From positions 682,001-746,000 of the forward strand of contig NZ_JTJW01000003.1 in the NCBI RefSeq assembly GCF_000805385.1: a stretch of 64,000 bases of DNA, written 5' to 3'. The position numbers were made by a program, and so were the translations under genes. Under the pieces are notes generated by a model, which saw only the letters and a program-made list of their open reading frames with translations, was not told where the DNA came from and did not search any database. This document shows, one piece after another, positions 27,801-35,123 of this stretch (its first letter is position 1; every line of letters starts with the position of its first letter). The stretch comes from Mycolicibacterium setense. Its GTDB lineage: Bacteria > Actinomycetota > Actinomycetes > Mycobacteriales > Mycobacteriaceae.

Positions 27801-28311
27801 CGGCGCCGGCGGTGGGTGCTTCGGTCGGGGCCGCCTTGTCGGCCGTGTCGCTCTTTGCGGCTGCCTGCGACTTGTGACGCCAGAGCGGACTGCGGGTCTC
27901 CTTGTCGCCGTTGACCTTTGCGGTGACGTGGTCGGCGGCGCGTTTGAGTCCGGTGTCCCGGACGATGTCGTTGAGGGCGTCCTTGGCTTCGTCGGCGCGC
28001 TCGCGTAAGCGTTCTTGCACGTTCTTGACGTCACGATGTCGCGGTTTCCCGGCTTCGGGCTTGTCGCTGGTGGTGCCGGAGGTGCCGGTGGCGCCGGGGG
28101 TGTTACCGGTGTCGGAGCCGCCGTCGCCGGACGGACCCTCGGTGTTGACGAGCCTCACGTCCGCGCTCACCGATCGCATCGTCGGGGAGTCCGGCCCCAA
28201 CAAGAGCATGACGCCGGCTCCCGCCAACGCCACGCTCGCCAGTCCTGCCGTCGCGATCGGACCCGCTGCGCTTCTGCGGCCGCGCGCTCCCGCGATGCTG
28301 TGCTTCCCCAC
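21865..28311 (-). CDS. Giant PGRS-type glycine-rich surface protein without a PE domain
   Basis: A 2148-residue protein. Residues 1-40 form an export signal (basic start, then LASVALAGAGVMLLL). Residues 45-240 are a disordered Gly/Thr/Pro and charged linker with an amphipathic segment near 93-135. Residues 240-350 form a short conserved module (PAVWAVMAWARRQ, VHYGTQLWITSPVGSALGG). From GQYLIGNGVDG (350-360), like the GRPLI anchor before PE_PGRS repeats, about 1800 residues are GGxGG/GGA/GDGG repeats with recurrent TATGG units. Start is GTG; no PE domain occurs. Likely a cell-wall polyglycine-II or solenoid structure. Base use is extremely G-rich on the coding strand. Shares a promoter module with 44687. 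Confidence 0.88.
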   Translation of the reverse strand: MGKHSIAGARGRRSAAGPIATAGLASVALAGAGVMLLLGPDSPTMRSVSADVRLVNTEGPSGDGGSDTGNTPGATGTSGTTSDKPEAGKPRHRDVKNVQERLRERADEAKDALNDIVRDTGLKRAADHVTAKVNGDKETRSPLWRHKSQAAAKSDTADKAAPTEAPTAGAADDQPQQRPTLSHRLREAAERATARPANPTINDQQDSPTTPGVLGQSGDSTPPATTFAAPAPAPAPVAPISPITGLLSAVTLGTIMTPNAPTEPADMPAVWAVMAWARRQSAYTTSNDTAANRNTLLAQTTASATLDPGVLDPTEIVNRWIYQPVHYGTQLWITSPVGSALGGAINQVSGQYLIGNGVDGTLENPDGGDAGLWIGDGGDGYDGAATGVAGGDGGDAGWFGDGGEGGTAWAGLDGGDGGDGGSFMGIGGGGGAGGASSNGQAAGGGGDGGDANGWLFGIAGDGGQGGVGITGTDGRDGVWGTDFGNGDGNGEDGGVGGGDGGQGGKGGNATGFFFATGGDGGQGGTAGTGGTGGQGADGDATHLSGGTGGTGGTGGGTGGIGGAAGAGGGLLGLLGHSGTVGSTGNGGAGGDGGAGGDGFGLVSGTDNTGTATGGTGGAGGQGQASETAGAGHGGGGGGGGGGAVVSTSNGGTASGTATGGDGGRGGDGSTTAAGGDGGTGGIGTIEADGASTNASGNATGGAGGDSIGTGTGGDGGEGLIQATGAASTATGEATGGAGGVGIDGGLGGNGGRGVISGGYGTLDHPGAAEGTALGGAGGTGTGTGSTGGVGGNAFVVAASGYGNDASASGTATGGAGGNGSNGGHGGAGGTGLVDAGIGGDYSGGTVVNAVGTGGAGGAGGNGYDGGTGGQGGKGGVFGEYGAAVHESTATGGKGGNSGTGIGNGKGGDGGYGYALSSIDLVGGSVTGGAGGTGGNGGTNGALGGAGGAGGNAHLWIGTDNTVLGGAGGDGGSGGSGGAGAGHNGGAGGNGGYATITGYTPAGGVTDSSATGGNGGLGGNGTATAAGGTGGGGGTATLSANGADTTVTDAHATGGNGGDSTGTGTGGSGGAALVGANLGGTVTDASATGGDGGSGTDGGQGGTGGYSEVSAGLQGGTGGSASGVGEGGDGGDATGIGSLGGNGGSGNIQAGFVRTGIGGNDGTASGFGTGGAGGDATGGGKGGTGGTGSVVAGGTGAIADGIGIGGDGGDGLLGGTGGNGSSGQVAALNTGAKASGTGRSGDGGDATGSGSVGGNGTIGNVQAFGVNSEASGTATGGDGGAAANGGKGGTGGQGRIVANGTGSIATGNTATAGAGGDATDGGNHAAALGGQAYVFAGVFGDPASGGDITGSTAIGGDAAEYNGGIAMVEAVNGTISDSTADAGNSGAAGFGGYATVRATNGGTISDSSAIAQDTNDTALGGSATVTADGTGSAVDTGNATAGTSGLGDTNGGIGGDGGDANIAATNGGKVEDAAATGGNGGDGSNGGIGGNGGKGIVTATATGSVATGTGTGGAGGNGTNGGTGGAGAEGGIVAQRTGSTAGGTGIGGAGGNAAGLGSTGGNGAGGWVQTGLYAGLGDGSKASGYARGGAGGDATDGGHGGAGGFATIITTGNASTAGGSAYGGAGGDGFANGTGGSGARAQVVSKGNGSDASGTVTAGKGGDGTGIGVTGGAGGQAIISTGASSGLGADSTAEGTATGGAGGTGQNGVNGGNAGGATITARGTGDSITGSTATGGDGITGVNGNNATLNTSLGTITDSSAIAGSNTDQAVGGGASINVTSGGVVNDTHVTGGDAGSGATGGTASVAATGGAQVTNTSATGGKGSDTAVGGNVTITATDAGTTITNATATGGNAGTGDANGGTGGKGGDVKITADTGGHVGTDDQTATVIGGNGGNGTNGGTGGAGGTNGAGGGQTEFLARHGGTAYGEVRGGSGGDADGAGNKGGEGGFGYMSAGRDNLVVSAPGGGNLTIAPGNNALAHGTVAGGDGGTASGATGSKGGNGSRVAINAAGNNAVAEGTITGGKGGDGTGGVGGGDSGISSISALGPNAKATGVTATSGDGGDGINAGTGGKGGYFQIGAYSFTDTNGATYTNNTVTTGDGGDGTGAVGGNGTSLTQSGSFMGVPATATPGSPVTGKTVITTDGADNP

Positions 28312-28471
28312 GATTTTCCCCGCTCTCCGACAGCGAAGGTTGACGTCAGCGTCAATAAATGCGCGGACGCTGGCACCAGTCGCCGACGACGTTGCTCCAG
28401 TAGTGAGATTCCCCGACCCAGAGGAACGATTCCCCCGGCTTGCGGAGGAATTTACGCACCAAGAATCGGGA

Positions 28472-28602
28472 ATCTCAGCTTTTTCTCAGGGGGTCTTCGG
28501 GCGGTCTTTGCGCACGCAAGCAATCGACCAACGGATTTGCTTGCTGCAAGACTTGCGGGGTGGCAAAACCCGCAGATGAATCAATATCTTGATATTTGCC
28601 AG
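28472..28602 (-). promoter_or_regulatory. Upstream regulatory module of the PGRS gene
   Basis: Within the 550-bp gene-free gap 28312-28861, this 131-bp AT-richer segment matches 44476-44606 in order and length. Read on the minus strand: CTGGCAAAT; palindrome GCAAGTCTTGC (28546-28556); inverted repeat GCAAGCAA-N13-TTGCTTGC; TTGCGTGCGCAAAGACC; then the 19-mer CCTGAGAAAAAGCTGAGAT (28472-28490), a direct repeat CTGAGA at 11-bp pitch. A GTAAATTCC element follows. The box lies 160 bases from the start codon. The rest of the gap, toward the oxidoreductase, shows no gene. Confidence 0.75.
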
Positions 28603-28861
28603 GATTTTGATCGTCGGGTCAAAATGCCGGGTGCGCCTGCCGCCGCGCCGTAATGTCCCACCTGAACAACCCTGTGACACTGGGAAACTTGGCGATGCTC
28701 GCGGAAGGTGAGCTTGCCGGGCCCGCGGAGTGCTGTGCCGAACAGACGCAGCTGCGTGTTGGCCAGCTGTCCGCTCCCGGCCGATGCCCACCCGATCTCT
28801 GAGCGGCGGCGGGGCACCGACACACTCTTCGCCGGCCCGCGCTGGGAGTAGCGTCGGCGAA

Positions 28862-29698
28862 ATGAAGTTCGGCATCGCCACCTTCGTCGACGACGACAGC
28901 ATCGATCCGGTGTCACTCGCCCGTGCGATCGAGGAGCGGGGGTTCGCCTCGCTCATCGTTGCCGAGCACAGTCACATCCCGGTGAGCCGGGAATCTCCTT
29001 ATCCGAACGGCGGCGATCTGCCGCCCTGGTACTACAACACCCTCGACCCGTTCGTCACGCTTGCCGCGGCGGCCGCCGTCACCTCCACCATCGAACTCGT
29101 CACCGGCGTCGCCCTGCTGATCCAACGTGACCCGATCCACACGGCCAAGGAAGCCGCGAGCATCGACCTCATCTCCGGAGGCCGGTTCGTGTTCGGTGTC
29201 GGAGCCGGCTGGAACCTCGAAGAGATGCGCGACCACGGCACCGATCCGAAAACCCGTGGCGCACGGCTGGATGAGAGCATCGAGGCGATCAAGGCGCTGT
29301 GGACAGAGGAACCCGCCGAGTATCACGGCAAGTACGTCGACTTCGAATCGTCGTACTGCCGCCCGAAGCCGGTCCGGCAACCGCATCCGCCCATCTACGT
29401 CGGCGGCAACTCCGATGCCACGGTCAGGCGCGTGATTCGCCATGGCGCAGGCTGGATTTCCAACCCGCTGCCGAGGGACGTGCTGGCCGGGCGGATCGCG
29501 CAGATGCGTGACGGTGGTGCTCAGGACGTGCCGCTGATGATGTTCGGTGCCCCCATCAAGGCCGACTATTGGCGCGCCACTGAGGAACTCGGCTTCGGCC
29601 AGCTCGGGCTGTACCTGCCATCGGTCGGCAAGGATGAATCGCTGCGCCTGCTCGATGACTATGCCGCGCAGGTGCAGAAGTATCAGTCGGGGAGTTGA
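28862..29698 (+). CDS. F420-dependent luciferase-like oxidoreductase
   Basis: A 278-residue TIM-barrel protein of the luciferase-like monooxygenase (LLM) family, F420-type as is usual in mycobacteria. Visible landmarks: MKFGIATF start, FASLIVAEHSH, TSTIELVTGVALLIQRDPI, SGGRFVFGVGAGWN and YVGGNSDATVRR. ATG at 28862 gives the standard family start; the frame extends 44 codons upstream but through non-family sequence. Substrate unknown. Confidence 0.88.
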   Translation: MKFGIATFVDDDSIDPVSLARAIEERGFASLIVAEHSHIPVSRESPYPNGGDLPPWYYNTLDPFVTLAAAAAVTSTIELVTGVALLIQRDPIHTAKEAASIDLISGGRFVFGVGAGWNLEEMRDHGTDPKTRGARLDESIEAIKALWTEEPAEYHGKYVDFESSYCRPKPVRQPHPPIYVGGNSDATVRRVIRHGAGWISNPLPRDVLAGRIAQMRDGGAQDVPLMMFGAPIKADYWRATEELGFGQLGLYLPSVGKDESLRLLDDYAAQVQKYQSGS

Positions 29699-29770
29699 CT
29701 CGGGCGGTACCGTCACCATTCGCCGAAACTGCCGCGTCGGAACCGATTCGGGGGCCATTAGTCTCATCAG

Positions 29771-30328
29771 ATGAGGCAGCGGACCAACTGGTGGATGGTG
29801 GCGTTGATCGCCGTCGCCGTCGTGGTGTCGGGGGTGGGGCTGCTCTTCGTGGCGTCGATCGTTGTCTTCGCGCTGTCCTTCGGTGACGACGACAACCTCG
29901 GTCACCACGACCTGGACGCCGGTGAGGCGGTCCAGGCGATGGAAATGCGTCAGGTCGGAATCCCGGGCGGCTTCACCTTCGAGGAGATGACCGTGAACCG
30001 GATGTTCACCGGTGCCGACTTCTATCGAGGTCGGTACTCGGCCGGGACGAGTTTCGACGCCGCGAAACAAGCCTTGGCTCAGGAGAATCCGGGCTTCCCG
30101 CCATTGCGAAGCGTGCGATGTGATGACGAGATCGTGAATCAGGACTTCGCCCAAGACCCAAAATTCCACTGCGATACCAGAACCCAGCTTGCGATCAGCA
30201 CTCGAACCCTGGACGGCGCCGACGTCCTGACCGACCATTACCTGGGCACCCCGCCCGACTGCGAGACCGTGCTGTTGGCGCGCAACGGCGATCTGGTCGA
30301 GCTGTTCGTGCTGTCGCAGGGGCACTGA
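29771..30328 (+). CDS. Hypothetical membrane-anchored protein
   Basis: A 185-residue protein with one N-terminal membrane helix (WWMVALIAVAVVVSGVGLLFVASIVVFAL, about 7-36) and an extracytoplasmic domain with two Cys (RCDDE near 116, HCDTR near 135) and a third (PDCETV near 163), possibly disulphide-bonded. No family recognised. It lies 72 bases after the LLM oxidoreductase and 73 bases before the polysaccharide deacetylase, all plus strand. Confidence 0.6.
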   Translation: MRQRTNWWMVALIAVAVVVSGVGLLFVASIVVFALSFGDDDNLGHHDLDAGEAVQAMEMRQVGIPGGFTFEEMTVNRMFTGADFYRGRYSAGTSFDAAKQALAQENPGFPPLRSVRCDDEIVNQDFAQDPKFHCDTRTQLAISTRTLDGADVLTDHYLGTPPDCETVLLARNGDLVELFVLSQGH

Positions 30329-30401
30329 TGCGGCAACGGTCGCAGCCAATCCACAGCTGATCGACGGGCCGGCGTCAAGATTCGCGCCTACCGTCCGGCC
30401 T

Positions 30402-31202
30402 GTGATCACCAGGCGCGCGTTCCTGGCGGCGAGCGCCGTCGGTTCGATTGCCGCCGGCCGGGCCATGCGGGGCGGGGCCGCGCCGGCATCCGCCGACCCG
30501 AACACGATCGACCCGCCATCGGTCGCAGTGACCGGCAAGCGGCGTACGCCCACGCAGTGGGGGATGGCCCTGCCCGGCATCACCACGGCATTCGCCGCCG
30601 CGGGCCGCCAGATCGCACTGACCTTCGACGCGTGTGACGGCGCCTGCGACGACGCGTTGCTCGACACTCTGCAACGCAACGGCGTGCCGGCGGTGCTCAT
30701 GCTCAACTCGAAGTGGCTCGACCGAAACCCGGACCGGGCACGGCAGTTGGCCGGCAACCCGTTGTTCGAGATCGGCAACCACGGCACCCGGCATGTGCCG
30801 CTGTCGGTGACGGGTCGGGCCGCGTACGGGATCGTCGGGACCCGCTCGGCCGACGAGGTGGTCAACGAGGTGTGGGGAAATCACCAGCGGCTGACCGCAC
30901 TGACCGGCCGCGCCCCGACCTGGTTCCGTCCCGGCACCGCGCACTATGACGACGTGGCCGTCCAGATCGTGCACGAACTCGGTGAGCAACCGCTGGGATT
31001 CACCGTCAACGCCGACAACGGCGCGACCGCGTCCGCTGCGGCCGTGCGGTCCAACGTCATGAACGCGGCCCCCGGATCGATCGTCATCGCTCACATGAAC
31101 CATCCGCAGTCGGGCACCCACGCGGGGTTCGCCCAGGCGATACCCGCCATGCAGGCTGCGGGCTGGCAGTTCGTCTCGCCGACGGGGCGGGCGGTGCGGT
31201 AG
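30402..31202 (+). CDS. Polysaccharide deacetylase family protein, Tat-exported
   Basis: A 266-residue protein with a twin-arginine signal (TRRAFLAASAVGSIAAG) and a NodB-fold domain. Motif 1 is LTFDACDGACDD, the metal/catalytic Asp region in an unusual form (TFDACD rather than TFDDG). Motif 2 is NHGTRHVPLS with two His; motif 3 is WFRPGTAHYDD; motif 4 probably HMNHPQSGTHAG near the C-terminus. Predicted to deacetylate cell-wall glycans. Start is GTG at 30402. Confidence 0.85.
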   Translation: MITRRAFLAASAVGSIAAGRAMRGGAAPASADPNTIDPPSVAVTGKRRTPTQWGMALPGITTAFAAAGRQIALTFDACDGACDDALLDTLQRNGVPAVLMLNSKWLDRNPDRARQLAGNPLFEIGNHGTRHVPLSVTGRAAYGIVGTRSADEVVNEVWGNHQRLTALTGRAPTWFRPGTAHYDDVAVQIVHELGEQPLGFTVNADNGATASAAAVRSNVMNAAPGSIVIAHMNHPQSGTHAGFAQAIPAMQAAGWQFVSPTGRAVR

Positions 31203-31328
31203 GCAACACCCTGCTGCTCAGTGAGCTGCCGATCTCAATACCCGGACGCTGAGGGGCGGTTTCATCGGGTGCCAGCGCACGTCGAACATCTGCCGGGACC
31301 CGCCCCGCCGAAGGGTTAGGTTTGGCGA

Positions 31329-33125
31329 ATGACCTCGGGGGATCAGGACGCACACGACGGCGACGACGACGCGCAGGCCACGTCCTACCGGCAACCCGCC
31401 GTCCTGGTCGGGCTGATGTTGGGACTGCTTCTCGCCGCTGTGGTAAGCCTGGGCTTCGGCTGGAGTCGGCGAACCCCAGAACTGCCTCTGGGGGAAGATT
31501 TTTCGTCACTCGCCACGGTGCTGTGGCGCACTACCTTCGTCGTCGGAGGCGTCGCGGTGTTGGCCGCGCTGTACCTCGCGGCGGGACGTGTGTACCGGCA
31601 GTCGTCGGGCTGGCGGGCCAAGTTCGTGGCCTACTCCAGCCCGGCGTTGTTCGTACTCGCCGTGGCGGCGATGATGGCACAGAGCCGGGGAACCATCGGC
31701 AAGGCCTTTCGTGGGGCGACAGACGATCAACTCGCGCTGCGGCCCTTCGCCATCACCACGGTCGCGCACGGTGCCTGGTGGTTTGCGTGCCTGGCTCTTG
31801 CCGCGCTGGCGGTGCTTTGTGCGCTGGCCAACCGCAACGAACCGCCCCGGCCTGCGTCCCGCTCCCGTCCGATGAGCCGGTGGGTCGCGGCTGCGGTAGC
31901 AGTGATCGTGGCGGTCGCACTCGCTGTGCCGACCGTGGCTCTTGCCAGAAAGTCGCCGTTCCACAACGAAACTGCTGCGCGTGTCGATCCGCCCACGCTG
32001 GCGACACTGACCGGCAAGGTTGCCTACCGGGCCGAGGTGACATCGCTCGCTACCTACTCCCGGCCCGGTGGTGCTGGTTGGGTGCACGTCGAGAGCGGTC
32101 CCGACTACCGGCAGGAAACTGTGGTGGGCTTCGACGGCGCAACGGGGGAGCGGCGCTGGACCTTCAGCGTGCCCCGCTTCAACGCCAGCGAATTACGGAC
32201 GACGGGCACCGGCCCCGACAGCGTGGTTCTGGTGAAGGCATATATCCCCACCGATGCGATGATCGCGCTCGACGCGACCACCGGAGCGCTGCTGTGGACC
32301 CGCGTCGACCATGACGTGTTCGACGAGGACTATCCCTTGACGTCGAGCGTGCTGTTGACCAGCAGGCCGGAGCAGGGCGGTGGCGCGACGTGGACAGCCT
32401 TTGCGGCGCGGACCGGAAATGAGTTGTGGACCAAGACATTCGCTCGCGACTGCAAGTCATCGATGCGTGCCACCGAAAACTTCATCATGATGAGCACATG
32501 CGACGACGGCCCCGATGTGCTGACAAAGGTGCTGGATCCGCAGACCGGGCAGCAACACGGCGTGATCACCGCATCATCGCTCGGCGTCGGGCCCGGGGAG
32601 CTCGCGCCGAACGATGACCTGACGATCGGTGCCACCGCAGGGGACCGGGCGCTGGTGAACGGCGCCGGCGCGCCGCTGGTTGTCGACGTCGCGGCAGGAC
32701 GGGTGATCGCCCGGTTGCCTGATCGCCATGACGCCACGTTCATCGATGCGGACTCGCTCATGCTGACCCCTGTGAGCGAGAATCGAGAAGAGCTGCAACC
32801 AGTTTCGATTCACGACCTGCGCGACGGCATGACGGTTGACACCGGGTTGCTGTTCGCGTGGCAGGGGCGCGAGCAGACCTGGGGGGCAATGGCGCGGGTG
32901 GGGAACCAGTGGCTGACATTGCTACCCGATGCCCCGCTCGCCGCGGTGCCTGTCTGGTCAGGGCGCGATCCGGTCCCGATGCGCATCATCGGCAAGTCTG
33001 GCCCGGCGCAGACGCTGCCCAACCCGTGCGAAGGACGCATGCAAGTAGCTCCGACGGTTTCTCGAGTGCCCGGTGCGGTGCTCGTCGAGTGCGGTAGGTC
33101 GGACGCCGTCGCCGCCGTCCGGTAA
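31329..33125 (+). CDS. Membrane protein with PQQ-like beta-propeller domain
   Basis: A 598-residue protein with an acidic N-terminus, five membrane helices (from AVLVGLMLGLLLAAVVSLGF near 25 to WVAAAVAVIVAVALAVPTVAL near 195) and an extracytoplasmic C-terminal propeller of about 380 residues. Blade-type repeats are visible: ETVVGFDGATGERRWTF, MIALDATTGALLWTR, AARTGNELWTKTF, VLDPQTGQQHG. No PQQ-dehydrogenase catalytic residues are evident, so it is likely a binding or scaffold protein. A paralogue lies convergently at 33130, only four bases away. Confidence 0.82.
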   Translation: MTSGDQDAHDGDDDAQATSYRQPAVLVGLMLGLLLAAVVSLGFGWSRRTPELPLGEDFSSLATVLWRTTFVVGGVAVLAALYLAAGRVYRQSSGWRAKFVAYSSPALFVLAVAAMMAQSRGTIGKAFRGATDDQLALRPFAITTVAHGAWWFACLALAALAVLCALANRNEPPRPASRSRPMSRWVAAAVAVIVAVALAVPTVALARKSPFHNETAARVDPPTLATLTGKVAYRAEVTSLATYSRPGGAGWVHVESGPDYRQETVVGFDGATGERRWTFSVPRFNASELRTTGTGPDSVVLVKAYIPTDAMIALDATTGALLWTRVDHDVFDEDYPLTSSVLLTSRPEQGGGATWTAFAARTGNELWTKTFARDCKSSMRATENFIMMSTCDDGPDVLTKVLDPQTGQQHGVITASSLGVGPGELAPNDDLTIGATAGDRALVNGAGAPLVVDVAAGRVIARLPDRHDATFIDADSLMLTPVSENREELQPVSIHDLRDGMTVDTGLLFAWQGREQTWGAMARVGNQWLTLLPDAPLAAVPVWSGRDPVPMRIIGKSGPAQTLPNPCEGRMQVAPTVSRVPGAVLVECGRSDAVAAVR

Positions 33126-33129
33126 CGCC

Positions 33130-34890
33130 TCAGCGCAGCCCGAGGACGTCGTAGCCGTTGACTTCTCCGCGATCGGAGTGGTTGGCGCACAACGCCAGAA
33201 CTGCTCCTGGCACCGGCATCACGCCGCCGGCACGGTGGCAAGGATTCGGTCTGAGTGTGGCTTGCCCGCCTATGGCCGGCACAGTGGCGAGTACCTCGTC
33301 GAAGTTGTCCTGATAGGCAGCGGCTGTCACGAACTCGTCGCCGACCCGAGCCCACCGCTGCGCCCTGGGATCGGCGGACATTGCCACGCCTGTTGCCCGC
33401 ACCTCCCGTCGCTCTGCGGGGACATACAGGGTGACCGTCCTTGCCCGGCCGTCCTTCCCGAGCTCGACAACGGGCCCAGGAAGCGATTTCTCGAGATCCG
33501 GGGTGCGAACGAAGGGTTCGGGCGTGACCTGCACCGCCTTGGTCTCGACATCGACGGACAGAAGAACGCCGTCAACGCTGTTGATTCCACTTGCATACAC
33601 GGCGACCACGCCGCCGTCGACCGCCAGCCATTCCGTGTCCACGTCACCCGATGGGAAGCCGGGCTGCTTGGTGAAGTCGATGGTGTACTCGGACTCCGCG
33701 TCGTACGCGTGCAGCGCGTCGCCACACGGGTCGACGATGATCAGCGTGGAGCCGACGGCGTCGTAGCGGCTTCGGCCGCAGTCGTCGTCCGGACGGTCCC
33801 TGGCCCACAATGGTTTACCGGTCCTCGGATCGAGCGCCCCGATCTTGTCGGTGCTGACCGCTGCCAAGATGTCACCGTCGCCATTCGCTCGGCCCCGAAG
33901 GTGCCAGTCCGCGTCGTTGAGCCAAAGCTGTTCACCCGTCGAGGCATCGAGACCGACCAGGAAAGCAACCCGATCATCGCCGGCAGGCGAATACCTGTCC
34001 GGCTCAAGGGTATTGGGCGGCCGAGTGCACTGAACCACCACGACCGCATCGTCGCCGATCCCGGTCGACCACACTGTGACGTCGCCACAGCGCTCGGGCA
34101 GGTCGGCCGTCGGGAACCGCCAACGTTGAGCGCCGGTTGACCCGTCAAAACTGACGACCGCGCGGTCCGTGATGCCGACGAATCCAGGTCCGGCCGGACG
34201 AACCCCCTGCTCGTCGACCTTCACCCTGTAGGCCACATTTGTACCCACGGACGTCGGCACGGCGGGGATCGGCACACGCGCGGCGGTGGTCGCCGAGGAT
34301 GCTCCGACCGAGCTGAGCGAGGTGACAGCGAGGCCGGCCACCACGGCGATGGTGACGCCGCAGGCCGTCGACACGGCGAGCGCAGCCCGGCCGGGCCTGC
34401 GCGCACGGTTGGCAGATGCGGATGTGGCACCGGCGAGCAGCAGCACCGCTGCGCCCGCGAGCACGAGCCAGGACACCTGGGCGATGACGATGACCGGACG
34501 CGCATCGGGACCCGAGATCAACATCCTGTGCAGTGGAGGCTTGGCGCTGAGGAGTCCGTACGCCGCGATGGCGACGGTTCCCGCAAGAAGTAGCGAGGCA
34601 TGCCCGGCAGTGTCGAGACCAGCGACGGCCCGCGCACCGAGCCAGATGGTGGCCGCTCCGGCGACGCACATGCAGATGAGCGAGACGAGCAGAAGCTGGC
34701 TCGCCGGCGCCAGGTAGGTCGCGGTTTGCCCGGCCGGGACCCGTGCGGCATAGGCATAAACCGCGAGCCCAACAGCTCCCAACGTCAGTCCGACAGCAAG
34801 CGCGATGGCCAACCGGCCCGCCCACGTCACAGCGGCCCTGTGCTCGTCATCAGTGCTCGTCGTGTCGTTGCGCGTCAAGTCCACCATCAT
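33130..34890 (-). CDS. Membrane protein with PQQ-like beta-propeller domain, paralogue
   Basis: A 586-residue protein with the same plan as its convergent neighbour: N-terminal membrane helices (LAIALAVGLTLGAVGLAVYAYA, LLLVSLICMCVAGAATIWLG, and others to about 200) and an extracytoplasmic propeller (AVVSFDGSTGAQRWRF, VGLDASTGEQLWLND, ALDPRTGKPLWARD). It also has LRPNPCHRAGGVMPVPGAVLALC at the end, matching the partner's NPCEGRM...VPGAVLVEC. Start MMVDLTRN at 34890 follows GAGGGGG. Confidence 0.82.
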   Translation of the reverse strand: MMVDLTRNDTTSTDDEHRAAVTWAGRLAIALAVGLTLGAVGLAVYAYAARVPAGQTATYLAPASQLLLVSLICMCVAGAATIWLGARAVAGLDTAGHASLLLAGTVAIAAYGLLSAKPPLHRMLISGPDARPVIVIAQVSWLVLAGAAVLLLAGATSASANRARRPGRAALAVSTACGVTIAVVAGLAVTSLSSVGASSATTAARVPIPAVPTSVGTNVAYRVKVDEQGVRPAGPGFVGITDRAVVSFDGSTGAQRWRFPTADLPERCGDVTVWSTGIGDDAVVVVQCTRPPNTLEPDRYSPAGDDRVAFLVGLDASTGEQLWLNDADWHLRGRANGDGDILAAVSTDKIGALDPRTGKPLWARDRPDDDCGRSRYDAVGSTLIIVDPCGDALHAYDAESEYTIDFTKQPGFPSGDVDTEWLAVDGGVVAVYASGINSVDGVLLSVDVETKAVQVTPEPFVRTPDLEKSLPGPVVELGKDGRARTVTLYVPAERREVRATGVAMSADPRAQRWARVGDEFVTAAAYQDNFDEVLATVPAIGGQATLRPNPCHRAGGVMPVPGAVLALCANHSDRGEVNGYDVLGLR

Positions 34891-35088
34891 GACCCCCTCG
34901 GCTGGAAACTCTGCCACAGCGTCGGCCCATGTCAGGACGGGAAACCGCGGCAATGTTCTTCGCGATGGCCGCGCCTACACCGAGTTCTACCCAGGGGGCG
35001 CCAGAGCGCGCAGGGGGCAGCCAAGAGGTGGAAATCGGCGACTTTCGCCAGCGGCGGAACCAGGAAAGCCCGAGCCGGCGTCTGAAAC

Positions 35089-35115
35089 CTTGCACTCGCC
35101 CTGGTCGAGTGCTAA
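35089..35115 (+). promoter_or_regulatory. CIRCE operator 1 of groEL2
   Basis: CTTGCACTC-N9-GAGTGCTAA, close to the CIRCE consensus TTAGCACTC-N9-GAGTGCTAA. HrcA binding here would repress groEL2 until heat or protein stress. The rest of the 374-bp gap 34891-35264 holds only the second CIRCE, the promoter and the groEL2 leader. Confidence 0.85.
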
Positions 35116-35123
35116 GAATGCAG

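Noticed and set aside
21961..28008. A 2015-codon open frame on the plus strand opposite the PGRS gene
   Set aside because: It follows from the GC-rich Gly repeats, which leave the complementary frame free of stops. The product is a low-complexity Ala/Gly/Val chain without a signal or domain, while the minus strand has a signal, anchor motif and promoter module.
21865..28311. Dense short repeats as a possible CRISPR array
   Set aside because: Repeats are coding Gly codons without constant repeat and spacer lengths, and no cas gene is present.
28913..30865. A 650-codon minus-strand frame across the F420 oxidoreductase, the membrane protein and the deacetylase
   Set aside because: It spans three plausible plus-strand genes and encodes a motif-free shadow product.
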